From Syntrophobacterales bacterium (GTDB lineage Bacteria; Desulfobacterota; Syntrophorhabdia; Syntrophorhabdales; Syntrophorhabdaceae), in NCBI GenBank assembly GCA_031274925.1, contig JAISPL010000042.1, positions 1 to 43,728 on the forward strand: a DNA stretch of 43,728 bases, in the 5' to 3' direction. The notes under the pieces are model-generated. The model saw only the letters and a list, made by a program, of their open reading frames with translations, was not told the DNA's origin and ran no database searches. Shown here in pieces: positions 8,258-17,263 of the stretch; positions within the stretch are counted from its first letter, which is position 1; each line of letters starts with the position of its first letter. The translations under genes were made by a program, and so were the position numbers.

Positions 8258-9286
8258 TCAGCCCTTGAAAGATATTTCTTTGGTGCCGATGCCGTAGAGT
8301 TTCATGAGACGGAACATTTCTTTCGTGGATACAGAGCGACGTTTCTGTATTTCCCTTCTCTTCGCCAATATGCGGGGAAGGCCTCTCAGACTGTCTCGCC
8401 ACGCCCTGAAAAGGATTAGCATGAGCATTCCTCTGGAGTAGGTCTTCGAAAATGCGCCCGACGCTCCTCTGCCCGTGAATGCGCCGTACGTCTGAAGTAT
8501 GTATCTGTAAAACGTAAAAAACTCACCATAGAGAATCAAAGGGAAGGGAAAATTCTTGACCTGAAGCCATATCCGGTTTCTTTCTACCAGATAAGCCTTG
8601 AGAGAGGAATAAGTTCCTGAAGAAGCGGAGTGAAGATGCCATGCGAGAGCGGAAGGAGCATATATACACCGCCATCCCCTGAGGCGTGCCCGCCACCCTA
8701 CATCCGTATCATCCGCATAGGCGAAGAAATCCTCGTCGTAATATTCATCGCCCACCTTTATATCTTCAAGCATTTCTCTTCTGTAAAGGGCACAGCATCC
8801 GCTTGCAAAGAACACCTCCTCTTCTTTTTGGTGGAGAGAACCAGGCTCGAGTCTCCCCCGGCCTATGGAGAGCCCGTCAGGAAATACCGTGATACCGGCC
8901 GCATCAAGTGTGTCGGGAGGATCTGCAATGTAGATCTTTGAGGCGCAGGCACCGAACCCAGGATCTTTCTCAAGTGATTTTTTCATCTCGCTGATACAGG
9001 CCGGATGAAGGGTCGCATCGTTATTGAGGACCAGGATACAGGTTCCTTTCGTCTGGGTGATTCCGATGTTATTACCTGCTCCGAAACCCAGATTTTGCCC
9101 GGTCTCAAGGAGAATCACGCTTTTGTAATTTTTGCGTATCATGTCCGGAGAACCGTCGTCCGAGCCGTTGTCTACCACGATAGTCTCAAGGTTAGGGTAA
9201 TCTTGGGAAAGAATACTGTCGAGGCATTTCGCGATAAATGCTCCTCCGTTCCAGTTCAGTATGAGCACGGAAACTAGCTCATCCAT
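8258..9286 (-). CDS. Glycosyltransferase family 2
   Basis: A 342-aa GT-A glycosyltransferase that transfers a nucleotide-activated sugar, probably to a surface polysaccharide. The start VSVLILNWNGG, the nucleotide-binding VVDNGSDDGS (about 36-45), the LVLNNDA segment holding the metal-binding acidic site (about 86-92), and EDFFAYADDTDVGWR (about 180-194) are typical of rhamnosyltransferase-like GT2 enzymes. A hydrophobic C-terminal segment may associate with the membrane. The sugar cannot be named. The gene stands alone: 294 bp separate it from lolD and about 200 bp from the TraB-like gene. Confidence 0.88.
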   Translation of the reverse strand: MDELVSVLILNWNGGAFIAKCLDSILSQDYPNLETIVVDNGSDDGSPDMIRKNYKSVILLETGQNLGFGAGNNIGITQTKGTCILVLNNDATLHPACISEMKKSLEKDPGFGACASKIYIADPPDTLDAAGITVFPDGLSIGRGRLEPGSLHQKEEEVFFASGCCALYRREMLEDIKVGDEYYDEDFFAYADDTDVGWRARLRGWRCIYAPSALAWHLHSASSGTYSSLKAYLVERNRIWLQVKNFPFPLILYGEFFTFYRYILQTYGAFTGRGASGAFSKTYSRGMLMLILFRAWRDSLRGLPRILAKRREIQKRRSVSTKEMFRLMKLYGIGTKEISFKG

Positions 9287-9325
9287 ATTATCGGTCGATG
9301 ATAGAGAATTTTACGCATGGGCAGA

Positions 9326-9553
9326 TCAATTAGGTAAATGTAGTGCAAACGATAGCTCGAAGTCAAGACAGATATATGCCCCGTGCCTGTCCAGACGTAA
9401 CACGTTCGGATACCATTGCCTTCTTATATAGAATATGTAAAAGTCGAACAGGGCTTTATTCACAAAGAAATTGGCCCGTGCGATCCATATATCAGGTAAG
9501 GTCGAATTTATGATACGCTTAAGACGGTTGGCACAGGTATAGCTATTTTCCAA
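9326..9553 (-). CDS. Possible small ORF between lolD and the glycosyltransferase
   Basis: A 75-codon frame beginning with TTG, rich in aromatic and hydrophobic residues (FFVNKALFDFYIFYIRRQWY). It has no convincing ribosome-binding site and no recognised family. It fills most of the 294-bp gap. It may be spurious or the remnant of a glycosyltransferase-type gene. Confidence 0.2.
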   Translation of the reverse strand: MENSYTCANRLKRIINSTLPDIWIARANFFVNKALFDFYIFYIRRQWYPNVLRLDRHGAYICLDFELSFALHLPN

Positions 9554-9579
9554 TACATAATGGGCTAGGTCTTCAAACG

Positions 9580-10260
9580 CTATACCGGGAACAACTCTCC
9601 GTCAACCATGTTAAAACGCCGCCTGCCTAGCGCCCCGATTTCTGGGTCGTGGGTTACTAGGATGAGCGTGGACGAGAGCTTCTTGTTTACGGAGAGAATG
9701 TAGTCCAGTACTTCTCGCCCTGTCTTTCGGTCGAGGTTACCGGTCGGTTCGTCGGCGAGAATGAGCTCTGGTTCGCTCACAAGGGCACGCGCGGTAGCTA
9801 CCCTTTGTTGTTCGCCGCCGGATAGTTCTCCCGGTTTGTGGTGTCTTCTCGTGCTCAAACCCATGATCTCCATGAAGGTTTCGGCCTTTGCCGCGATGTC
9901 GGTCATGTTCATGCGTCTGATCATGAGAGGCATCTTGATGTTTTCGATCACGTCGAAATCCTGGAGCAGATGATAGAACTGGAAGATGAATCCGACTCTT
10001 TCGTTTCTGAACCTGCTTGCTTCGTCTTCACTGAATTGCCGGACATTGTGGCCTTTGAAGAATATCTCTCCCTCTGTTGGCTGATCAAGGGTTCCGAGGA
10101 TATGGAGGAACGTGCTTTTGCCAGCGCCAGATGGACCCATAATGGTAATGAAGTCACCTTTCTCCACATCAAGGTCGACTCCTTTGATCACCTGCAACTG
10201 GACCCCGTTCTTCTTGTACGTCTTTTTCAGTCCTTTTACGCTTAGAATTGTATCACTCAT
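9580..10260 (-). CDS. lolD: Lipoprotein-releasing ABC transporter ATPase
   Basis: LolD powers extraction of mature lipoproteins from the inner membrane by the LolCDE complex. The 226-aa ATPase has Walker [10 protein letters not shown] (about 42), a Q-loop (FIFQFYHLL), signature [15 protein letters not shown] and Walker [13 protein letters not shown], the signature set of the LolD/MacB/FtsE class. The start overlaps the upstream permease gene by 8 bp, which supports LolD over other ATPases of this class. It is the last gene of the 9.6-16 kb operon. Confidence 0.93.
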   Translation of the reverse strand: MSDTILSVKGLKKTYKKNGVQLQVIKGVDLDVEKGDFITIMGPSGAGKSTFLHILGTLDQPTEGEIFFKGHNVRQFSEDEASRFRNERVGFIFQFYHLLQDFDVIENIKMPLMIRRMNMTDIAAKAETFMEIMGLSTRRHHKPGELSGGEQQRVATARALVSEPELILADEPTGNLDRKTGREVLDYILSVNKKLSSTLILVTHDPEIGALGRRRFNMVDGELFPV

Positions 10261-11452
10261 AACGCAGCGTCTCCACAGGATCTATCTTTGCGGCCCTGTA
10301 AGAAGGATAGAGTGTTGCGAGGATACAAATGCATGTGGTCACGAGGGCAAGAAGAACGACGTCGAAGAGACTGATTTTCATGGGCAGTGTACTTATATAA
10401 TAAATATCTTTAGGCAGTGTGATGATCTTGTAGTGCTGCTGGATTTGACAAAGAAGGTATCCGCTCATGGATCCTATGAAGGCTCCGAGGGCGCCGATGC
10501 TGATTCCTTCTACTACGAAAATCTTCATGATGCTCCTCTTCTTTGCCCCTATAGCCTTGAGGATGGCGATATCCTTTTGTTTTTCCATGACCGTCATAAT
10601 GAGGGAGCTTACGATATTGAAACTGGCCACGAATATGATCAATGCAAGGATAATGAACATGGCGATTTTTTCCAGTTTCAAAGCAGAGAAAAGATTTTTG
10701 TTCATCTGGATCCAAGTTCTGGTGAAATATTCTGGACCCAAGCGCTTCATGATCTCTTTTTGCTGCTCATCTGCCTTATAGATGTCTGTAAGTTTAATCT
10801 CCACCCCCGTAGCTCCGAGACTGGCCATTTTCTCTACGTCTTGAAGGGACATTATGGCGAGAGTGTTATCAATCTCGTACATGCCGGTTTCAAATATACC
10901 GCCCACACGCGCCCTCAATGTCTCGGGTACTGCCCCCATGGGGGAGACGCCGCCAAAAGGTATCATGAGGGTGAAGCTGTCACCGTAGAACAACCCCATG
11001 TGAGCTGCAAGCTCTTTACCGATAAGTATGTTGCCGCTCCTGTCCAGGGCATCCAATCCGCCTTCTTTTATCAGGTTCTTCATAAATTTCATGTCATCGG
11101 CATTTATCCCTTTGACTGCGACGCCGGAAAGTTGCCTTCCACTCTGCACCATCGCCTGAAAGGTGGCAAAAGGAAAGGCATGCGTCACCCCAGGGGTGTT
11201 TCTGGCGGTATCCACTACTTGGTTTACGTCACGTATTTCTCCACGTGGGTCAAGGACAAGGATGTGAGGGTTGACCCCAAGGATCCGTTCTCTTATCTCA
11301 TCCTGAAAACCCGTCATTACCGCGATAACGACGATGAGGGCCATTACCCCAATGGCAATGCCTGCTACGGAAATCCAAGTCGTGAAGGAAATGAACGCCT
11401 CCTTCCTCTTTGATCGCAGATATCTTAATCCAATACTCGTCTCGTATTTCAT
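10253..11452 (-). CDS. lolC: Lipoprotein-releasing permease, LolC/LolE family
   Basis: The permease subunit of the inner-membrane lipoprotein release complex. The 399-aa protein has one N-terminal membrane helix (about 22-47), a large periplasmic MacB-like domain (about 48-265) and three C-terminal membrane helices (about 270-390), the LolC/E/FtsX layout. Only one permease gene is present, so the transporter may be a homodimer of this subunit (the LolF arrangement) rather than LolC plus LolE; a second copy elsewhere cannot be excluded. It overlaps lysS by 4 bp (ATGA) and lolD by 8 bp. Confidence 0.92.
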   Translation of the reverse strand: MKYETSIGLRYLRSKRKEAFISFTTWISVAGIAIGVMALIVVIAVMTGFQDEIRERILGVNPHILVLDPRGEIRDVNQVVDTARNTPGVTHAFPFATFQAMVQSGRQLSGVAVKGINADDMKFMKNLIKEGGLDALDRSGNILIGKELAAHMGLFYGDSFTLMIPFGGVSPMGAVPETLRARVGGIFETGMYEIDNTLAIMSLQDVEKMASLGATGVEIKLTDIYKADEQQKEIMKRLGPEYFTRTWIQMNKNLFSALKLEKIAMFIILALIIFVASFNIVSSLIMTVMEKQKDIAILKAIGAKKRSIMKIFVVEGISIGALGAFIGSMSGYLLCQIQQHYKIITLPKDIYYISTLPMKISLFDVVLLALVTTCICILATLYPSYRAAKIDPVETLRYE

Positions 11453-12912
11453 GGCCTCAAAAGCGGGAAGAGAATGACTTCCCGTATGGATTGGCTGTCC
11501 GTGAGAAGCATGGTCAGTCTGTCGATGCCTATACCTTCTCCTGAGGTGGGGGGGAGACCATGCTCAAGAGCCATGATGTAATCTTCATCCATCATGGCGC
11601 CTTCCTCTTTGTCTCTAATCTGTTCAAGAAATCTGGCCTTCTGATCTTCCGGGTCGTTCAGCTCGTTGAATCCGTTCGCAATCTCCATACCAGAGATGTA
11701 GAGTTCGAACCTCTCAGTGACCTCCGGTCTTTCCTTGCTCCTCTTCGCTAGAGGAGAGACCTCGACGGGATAATGGGTAATAAACGTGGGCTGGATCAAC
11801 TGTTTCTCGCAAAGTTCCTCAAAGATTTTGGTAATAAGTTTGCCCTTCGTGTCCTTGTCTACATCTTCAAGCTCCAGGGTCTTGGCAAAAGCGATGAGGG
11901 TTTGCATATCGTCTGCCTTCCCAAGATCGAATCCTCCGATCTCTCTTACTGCATCTTCCATGGTCATTTTTCGCCACGGGGGTGAGAAATTGATCTCCTG
12001 TCCGTTGAATTCAATCTTGTGGGTTCCGAAAAGATCAAAGACGAGAGATGAGACCATGTCCTCGGTGAGGGCCATATTGTCTTCGTAGGTAGCGTATGCC
12101 TGGTAGAATTCGAGCATGGTGAATTCGGGGTTATGACGGACAGATATTCCTTCGTTCCGAAAGTTCCTGTTTACCTCGAAAACGCGCTCTAATCCCCCGA
12201 CAACGAGGCGCTTGAGGTAGAGCTCCGGGGCGATTCTGAGGTAGAGGTCCATATTGAGGGCGTTATGGTGGGTGGTAAAAGGTTTTGCGGTGGCCCCGCC
12301 CAGAATAGTATGCATCATAGGGGTCTCGACTTCCACAAAGTCCCTTCCGACGAAATACTTCCTGATGAATTCGATGATCTTTGCCCTTTTTATAAAAACC
12401 TCTTTTACCTTCTCGTTTACAATGAGGTCAAGGTATCTTCTTCTATACCGTTCCTCCACGTCTTTGAGGCCGTGCCATTTTTCAGGCAGAGGGCGAAGCG
12501 ATTTGGTGAGGAGTTTCACCTGGTCAGCAAGGATCGTAAGTTCATTCGTTTTTGTTTTGAACACCTTACCTGTGACACCGATGATGTCCGCTATGTCGAA
12601 TTTTTTGAAAATATCGAATGATGGGTTCTTCAGGATGTCCTTTCTCACATATACTTGTATCCTGCCTTTGCGGTCCTGGATATGGAGAAAGGCGCTTTTG
12701 CCGAAATCTCTGAATGCCATAATCCTACCGGCGACGGAAACCTGCTCTTCCGTTTTTTCAAACTCTTCGTGGCTGAGTGTACCGAACCGGCTCTCCACAT
12801 CTGCGGTGTTTGCATACGGACCCCGGTCCTGAGGGTAAGTCTCGATGCCAAGACCCTTCAGTTGTTTTTCTTTCTCTTTTCTGACTGCTACCAGTTCATT
12901 TATTGGTTCCAT
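11449..12912 (-). CDS. lysS: Lysyl-tRNA synthetase, class II
   Basis: LysS charges tRNA-Lys. The 487-aa protein has an N-terminal OB-fold anticodon-binding domain (about 55-150, including VAGRIMAFRDFGKSAF) and a class II catalytic core: motif 1 around FVEVETPMM, motif 2 VFEVNRNFRNEG followed by HNPEFTMLE, and motif 3 GIGIDRLTML near the C-terminus. Length is normal. It overlaps lolC by 4 bp and the upstream rimO by 17 bp, so translation is tightly coupled. The lysS-lolCD arrangement is common in deltaproteobacteria. Confidence 0.97.
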   Translation of the reverse strand: MEPINELVAVRKEKEKQLKGLGIETYPQDRGPYANTADVESRFGTLSHEEFEKTEEQVSVAGRIMAFRDFGKSAFLHIQDRKGRIQVYVRKDILKNPSFDIFKKFDIADIIGVTGKVFKTKTNELTILADQVKLLTKSLRPLPEKWHGLKDVEERYRRRYLDLIVNEKVKEVFIKRAKIIEFIRKYFVGRDFVEVETPMMHTILGGATAKPFTTHHNALNMDLYLRIAPELYLKRLVVGGLERVFEVNRNFRNEGISVRHNPEFTMLEFYQAYATYEDNMALTEDMVSSLVFDLFGTHKIEFNGQEINFSPPWRKMTMEDAVREIGGFDLGKADDMQTLIAFAKTLELEDVDKDTKGKLITKIFEELCEKQLIQPTFITHYPVEVSPLAKRSKERPEVTERFELYISGMEIANGFNELNDPEDQKARFLEQIRDKEEGAMMDEDYIMALEHGLPPTSGEGIGIDRLTMLLTDSQSIREVILFPLLRP

Positions 12913-14194
12913 TTTTCTTTCCCTCCTGCAACTCCACTATAACATCATAAGCTAGGGTTTTCACTATTTTGCCTTCTCTTATCTCGCCAATCTTGCCGCC
13001 ACCCTTTATAAAGGCCATGCCGTCAATGTCGGGAGCTTGGACTAAGAGCCTCCCTACCATATGATCTTGTTCTTCTCCTTCGATAATTACCTTCATGGTC
13101 CTGCCTGTGAGCCTGGAGAGTCGTCTTTTCGATATCTCCTGCTGAATCTCCATAATAGTTTCGTATCTTTCTTTCTTGACGGCCTTCTTTATCTGCCCCT
13201 TCATCCTGCATGCCGGAGTGCCTTCCTCTCTGGAATACATGAAAGCGCCCAGCATATCGAATTCCCATTTTTTTACGAACTCCGAGAGGCGGGCAAAATC
13301 TTGTTCGGTCTCTCCCGGAAAGCCCAGTATGAGGGTGGTTCGAAGTGTCATGTCCGGCGCTTTAGCCGTGATATACCCGAGCAGTCGTTCCATATCCGCC
13401 CTGGTGTATCCTCTTTTCATGGACATGAGGATTGAGTCCTCCGAATGCTGGATGGGCATGTCCATATAAGGGATGATCCTCTGCTCGTGTGTCATCATGT
13501 CAATGAGTTCTTCATCAATGCGCCGGGGATGCATGTAGAGGAGTCTTAAGTAATAATCACCTTTGACAGCAAGAAGTGATTTGAGGAGCGATTTCAGGTT
13601 TGTGCCGGAGTTTTTCCCGAAAGACGTAATATCCTGTCCCACGATGTTGATCTCCTTATAGCCTTCGGAAAGAAGCCAGAGGAACTCCTCTTTTACGTTT
13701 TCCACATCTCTACTCGTGAGGGGGCCGCGAATATCAGGGACGGTGCAGTAGGTGCACCTGTTGTCGCAACCTTCCTGGATCTTGAGGTATGCGGAGGGTC
13801 CGCTCGTAAGGATTTTTCTCGGGAAAGTACCGGAAAAGCCGCCCTCATTGAAGACAAGACCGGATGACCCGATGAGGTTCCCTATTTCACTATAAGAATT
13901 CCTGCCCACAAAGAGGTCAACCTCGGGAAGCAGTTCTTTCAGACTGTTTTTATACCTCTCCACAAGACAGCCCGTGACGATCAATCTTCGACCTGTTGAC
14001 TCCTTTGCCACCGCCTCTTCGAGGACGGTCTCTATCGACTCCTTTGCCGCATCGCTGATAAAAGCGCAGGTATTCACCACCACAGCATCGCAGTCGTCAG
14101 ACAGACTGTGGCCGTCCTTTTCAAGTCGATGAGTGATATATTCGGATTCTACAAGATTCTTGGGACATCCAAGGCTGATGATCTTGAATTTCAA
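12896..14194 (-). CDS. rimO: Ribosomal protein S12 (aspartate) methylthiotransferase
   Basis: RimO is a radical SAM enzyme with two Fe-S clusters that methylthiolates an aspartate of ribosomal protein S12. The 432-aa protein has the N-terminal methylthiotransferase domain with its three cysteines (SLGCPKNL, VVNTCAF, VTGCL), the radical SAM motif CDNRCTYC (about 147-154), and a C-terminal TRAM domain. The SLGCPKN start points to RimO rather than MiaB. It overlaps lysS by 17 bp and lies 14 bp after the TIGR02757-like gene. Confidence 0.95.
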   Translation of the reverse strand: MKFKIISLGCPKNLVESEYITHRLEKDGHSLSDDCDAVVVNTCAFISDAAKESIETVLEEAVAKESTGRRLIVTGCLVERYKNSLKELLPEVDLFVGRNSYSEIGNLIGSSGLVFNEGGFSGTFPRKILTSGPSAYLKIQEGCDNRCTYCTVPDIRGPLTSRDVENVKEEFLWLLSEGYKEINIVGQDITSFGKNSGTNLKSLLKSLLAVKGDYYLRLLYMHPRRIDEELIDMMTHEQRIIPYMDMPIQHSEDSILMSMKRGYTRADMERLLGYITAKAPDMTLRTTLILGFPGETEQDFARLSEFVKKWEFDMLGAFMYSREEGTPACRMKGQIKKAVKKERYETIMEIQQEISKRRLSRLTGRTMKVIIEGEEQDHMVGRLLVQAPDIDGMAFIKGGGKIGEIREGKIVKTLAYDVIVELQEGKKNGTNK

Positions 14195-14208
14195 CTACCA
14201 GACCTCCT

Positions 14209-14985
14209 TTAAATAATTAAAAGGCACTTCCGTGCGCAATCCTCTGTCCGCGCTCCCCCGCATCTCGCGCCTATACCAACTCTGTGGCACAGGAAAAAGT
14301 CGTATTTAAGGGGATCTTCAGGACTCAAATCTTTAAGCGCCTTTGTAATATCCTGTGCCGCATTCCACGAGGGACTTTTTCGTTTCGTCCATTGGAGACA
14401 GCGGCCTATCTTGAAAAGGTGGGTGTCGAGGGGCACCACGAGATCTCTCTTGTTGATAAAAGTCCAGAGGCCTTGATCAATAGCGTCCTTTCTTACCATC
14501 CATCTGAGATAGAGGCTCCATCGTTTGAGAGGGCTCGCCGGGAGCCGTTTCGGAAAGAAAAAGATAAGTTCGTTGCCTTTTATGTGAAGGCGTTCCCTCA
14601 ATCCCCAGAGGGTCTCCCTGATATCTCCCTCGTATCCTGCCCTCAAAAACTGGCCCATACTTCCGTACCCGTCTAATATTTTCCGCAATACGACAAGAAG
14701 CTGTGTTATTTCACCGCTATCCTGAAATCTATAATAGAGGCCGTCAAGTACCGCCAAATTACCCTTCCTTGTGAACTTCTCAGGATTCGGACCCATTATC
14801 TCAAAGAGGGTTCCCAGAAACCTCTTCATTACATCAATCCTGCCATAGGCGAACTGAGAGGCGAGAAAGCCGACGATCTCTTTATCTTCGGCCAGATCAT
14901 AACGGTGGACGAACTCCACCGGGTCGGTACCGATAATCTGTGCAAGACCCTTTTTCTCTTTGTTGTATATCTCTTCGAGTTTAAT
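14209..14985 (-). CDS. TIGR02757-family protein of unknown function
   Basis: A protein of about 236-258 aa resembling the TIGR02757 family: DPVEFVHRY, then FLASQFAYGRIDVM, VRKDAIDQGLW, LVVPLDTHLFKIGR, and a C-terminal cysteine-rich end (DFFLCHRVGIGARC...CARKC). The middle resembles the helix-hairpin-helix base-excision fold and the terminal cysteines could hold a metal or Fe-S cluster, but function is unknown. The first canonical start is a GTG at 14919, yet the reading frame continues upstream through residues that fit the family (IYNK...IIGTDPV). No ATG, GTG or TTG exists back to the in-frame stop at 15140. An ATT at 14985, 7-8 nt after AAGGAA, is the best candidate start. Confidence 0.7.
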   Translation of the reverse strand: MKLEEIYNKEKKGLAQIIGTDPVEFVHRYDLAEDKEIVGFLASQFAYGRIDVMKRFLGTLFEIMGPNPEKFTRKGNLAVLDGLYYRFQDSGEITQLLVVLRKILDGYGSMGQFLRAGYEGDIRETLWGLRERLHIKGNELIFFFPKRLPASPLKRWSLYLRWMVRKDAIDQGLWTFINKRDLVVPLDTHLFKIGRCLQWTKRKSPSWNAAQDITKALKDLSPEDPLKYDFFLCHRVGIGARCGGARTEDCARKCLLII

Positions 14986-15039
14986 TATGCTGTTCCTTGA
15001 AGATGTACTCTTGGAAAAATTATGTAAGACGGAATAGGA

Positions 15040-15591
15040 TCAGTCTTTATCCAATGTTTTGACCAGCCTCTCTTTCCACTCATCCACCTGCTTTCTGAAA
15101 ATAAGTCCCGTCTTGGCCCGTGCATCGTCCCATTCTTCCCAAGCTTCCACGTTAATGTCCAAACCGTTGCCTGCAATGCCCATGCCTTCAAGGCGGCTCT
15201 CAATTTTGCTGCGTACCACACTTTTCTTCTTTTCCATTTCAAGGACAAATTCATCCCTGATTTCATCAAGCCTGGCCACAATGCGGCCTGACAGACCATT
15301 GCCCACGAGGTGTAACAGATCTAGTGCTCGGCCATTCTCCTTGGTAATGTCGAGGTCTTCGATAAGCAGGTTCACAAGGAACTTCTGCTTGAATCTAGGT
15401 TCGGCCTCAATTTCATCCATCTCAGTCATCGCCCTGTCCATTTCCGTAATGCCTTCCAGATACCTTCGCAATAAAGCCCGAACCCTGTTCTCCAGATCTT
15501 TTTTCTGAAATTCCCTCTTTTCATGGTCGTCCATGATAAGGTTCCTGGTCCTCTCCATCGCCAGTTCAATCGCACTCTTTATCTCCGCCAT
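15040..15591 (-). CDS. Conserved-looking helical protein, function unknown
   Basis: A 183-aa charged, soluble, mostly alpha-helical protein (heptad-like stretches at about 1-60 and 100-135), without signal peptide, membrane helix or recognised catalytic motif. It begins MAEIKSAIELAMERT and has a conserved-looking AWEEWDDARAKTG segment near residue 150. I do not recognise the family. It sits inside the operon, overlapping the upstream cupin gene by 26 bp and 55 bp before the TIGR02757-like gene. Confidence 0.75.
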   Translation of the reverse strand: MAEIKSAIELAMERTRNLIMDDHEKREFQKKDLENRVRALLRRYLEGITEMDRAMTEMDEIEAEPRFKQKFLVNLLIEDLDITKENGRALDLLHLVGNGLSGRIVARLDEIRDEFVLEMEKKKSVVRSKIESRLEGMGIAGNGLDINVEAWEEWDDARAKTGLIFRKQVDEWKERLVKTLDKD

Positions 15592-15985
15592 ACTCTTCCT
15601 TAATTATGTCGTCAAATCGAATTCGACTCGGTATGCATCTTTTATCATAGGCCTGAGGACTATATTCCACAACAAGGGCATCTTCCATTCCATAGAAGAT
15701 GTGAGCGCACCGTGGGTGAATGTGCATCTTGTCACCCTTACGTACGGTGTATTCAGCCCTCTCGCCGGAGTCTATATCAATGCAAATGCCACGCATAACG
15801 CCGTCGATCACGTAGAAGGTCTCGTCTTTCAGCGCGTGGTAATGGCTGCCTCGTGTGTGTTCTTTCTTCAGCTCGAAAAAAGCGAGGTGTCTCGCCACTT
15901 CCCCGTGGATTATCTGGGCGAATTCCCCCTTACCCTCCCCATCGTTTCGCCCCATCAATCTCTCTGGCCTCGGGCAGTGTCTCAA
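15566..15985 (-). CDS. Small cupin-domain protein, start region frameshifted
   Basis: A single-domain cupin: residues about 45-60 carry RGSHYHALKDETFYVIDG (metal-ligand His/His/Glu pattern), and the second motif is KMHIHPRCAHIF. Small cupins of this type are sugar isomerases, dioxygenases or binding proteins; the ligand cannot be named. The frame opens only with a TTG at 15985. An ATG at 16001 with a good AAAGG ribosome-binding site starts a frame reading MDKVQIETLPEARE, which suits a cupin N-terminus but is shifted by one base and stops at 15930. The real gene therefore probably starts at 16001 and contains, or needs, one frameshift near 15950. It is the first gene of the 9.6-16 kb operon. 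Confidence 0.65.
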   Translation of the reverse strand: MRHCPRPERLMGRNDGEGKGEFAQIIHGEVARHLAFFELKKEHTRGSHYHALKDETFYVIDGVMRGICIDIDSGERAEYTVRKGDKMHIHPRCAHIFYGMEDALVVEYSPQAYDKRCIPSRIRFDDIIKEEYGGDKECD

Positions 15986-16045
15986 TCTGTACCTTGTCCA
16001 TGTGAAGCACCTTTCTTTGAAGCTGAAATCTATACTTAATATATA

Positions 16046-16074
16046 ATATTAGCAGATTTGGGCGGTTGTAGCAA
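16046..16074 (-). promoter_or_regulatory. Predicted promoter of the cupin-rimO-lysS-lolCD operon
   Basis: On the minus strand: -35 TTGCTA (16069-16074), a 17-nt spacer and -10 TAATAT (16046-16051), about 45 nt before the ATG at 16001. Spacing is ideal and each box has one or two mismatches. The 366-bp divergent region 16002-16368 also holds the htpX promoter and otherwise nothing that I recognise. Confidence 0.45.
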
Positions 16075-16308
16075 ATACGCGATGGGTTTATGAGGCGTGG
16101 GTTGTGCGGGTGTAATCCCGTTACTAAAAAAGGACGCTAGGGAATATTCCTCATCCGACCGCCATGTAAACCCTTAAATGCGGTTCAGCCAATGGTTTTA
16201 TTCTTGGGGCCATAAGGTATGACACTTCAGCGTGACTTAAACGATTTTCATTTATGCTTGTTTTCGTTGACAACCAACGATCGTTCCTGAGCGCTGTGCA
16301 GGTAAGCC

Positions 16309-16337
16309 TTGAAAAGCCTTTGTAAAAGCAATATAAT
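16309..16337 (+). promoter_or_regulatory. Near-consensus sigma-70 promoter of the htpX operon
   Basis: -35 TTGAAA (16309-16314), exactly 17 nt, then a perfect -10 TATAAT (16332-16337). Transcription would start near 16344, 25 nt before the htpX ATG. A second TATAAT at 16342-16347 could serve as an alternative -10. Confidence 0.65.
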
Positions 16338-16368
16338 AAACTATAATAATGCTTTTCGGAGGCTTTAC

Positions 16369-17217
16369 ATGAACCAGACAAAAACATTCTTTTTGATGGT
16401 TGTCCTTACAATAATACTCGTGGCGCTGGGCAGTATTATTGGGGGTAGATCGGGGGCCCAAATCGCTTTCCTGATCGCTCTTGGCATGAACTTCGTAAGC
16501 TACTGGTTTTGCGATAAGATAGTGCTCACCATGTATAGGGCTCAACAGGTCACAGAGACTGAAGCTCCTCAGCTATTCAGAATTGTAGCCTCTCTTGCCC
16601 AGAAGGCTTCAGTTCCCATGCCGAAAGTCTATATAATTGAGAGCAACAGCCCCAACGCTTTCGCCACAGGCAGGAATCCCGAACACGGCGTGGTAGCTGT
16701 AACCAGCGGTATCATGAGGATCCTGAGCCTAAACGAACTGGAAGGTGTTCTGGCGCATGAAATGGCGCACATAAAACACAGGGACATACTTATTCAGTCC
16801 GTGGCGGCGGCTATTGCAGGCGCCATCACCATGATCGGCAACTGGGCAAGATTTGCCTCCATCTTCAGCGGCCGTGGGAGTGATGACGAGAGAGGCAATA
16901 TTTTCAGCATCATCGTATTTTCTATGCTCGCCGCTTTCGCTGCCATGCTCATTCAACTTGCCATATCAAGGTCGCGGGAATATCTTGCGGATGAGGGCGG
17001 GGCTGCACTTTCCGGTAACCCGATTCACCTTGCAGATGCGCTGAGGAAGCTAAACAGCGGTGTCGCCCGGAACCCCATGAATGACGCCAATCCCTCCACC
17101 GCGCCACTCTTCATTGTTAATCCTTTCAGCGCGAAAGGCGTGCGCACGCTTTTCAGCACCCATCCCCCCATAGAAGAGAGGGTCAAGAGGCTGGAGGATA
17201 TGGCCTATCGACGATAA
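16369..17217 (+). CDS. htpX: Membrane zinc metalloprotease HtpX
   Basis: HtpX is an M48 peptidase of the inner membrane that degrades misfolded membrane proteins together with FtsH. The 282-aa protein has two N-terminal membrane helices (about 7-24 and 29-48), the zinc motif HEMAH, two further hydrophobic segments (about 140-200), and the third-ligand motif SREYLADEGGA. I placed the start at ATG 16369, with GGAGG 7 nt upstream; the longer frame from TTG 16309 begins inside the -35 box of the promoter and cannot be translated from that transcript. It is the first gene of the plus-strand operon. Confidence 0.96.
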   Translation: MNQTKTFFLMVVLTIILVALGSIIGGRSGAQIAFLIALGMNFVSYWFCDKIVLTMYRAQQVTETEAPQLFRIVASLAQKASVPMPKVYIIESNSPNAFATGRNPEHGVVAVTSGIMRILSLNELEGVLAHEMAHIKHRDILIQSVAAAIAGAITMIGNWARFASIFSGRGSDDERGNIFSIIVFSMLAAFAAMLIQLAISRSREYLADEGGAALSGNPIHLADALRKLNSGVARNPMNDANPSTAPLFIVNPFSAKGVRTLFSTHPPIEERVKRLEDMAYRR

Positions 17218-17263
17218 GTTCGGCGCTGCCTTAAGAGCCATTTCCCTGCAAATCATAAAGGAT

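Noticed and set aside
10112-11413. Plus-strand open frame of 433 codons opposite lolD and lolC
   Set aside because: It lies antisense to two well-supported genes, has no family motif, and its composition is that expected from the reverse frame of coding DNA.
16309-16368. htpX start at TTG 16309
   Set aside because: This codon is part of the -35 box of a near-consensus promoter; ATG 16369 with GGAGG is the real start.
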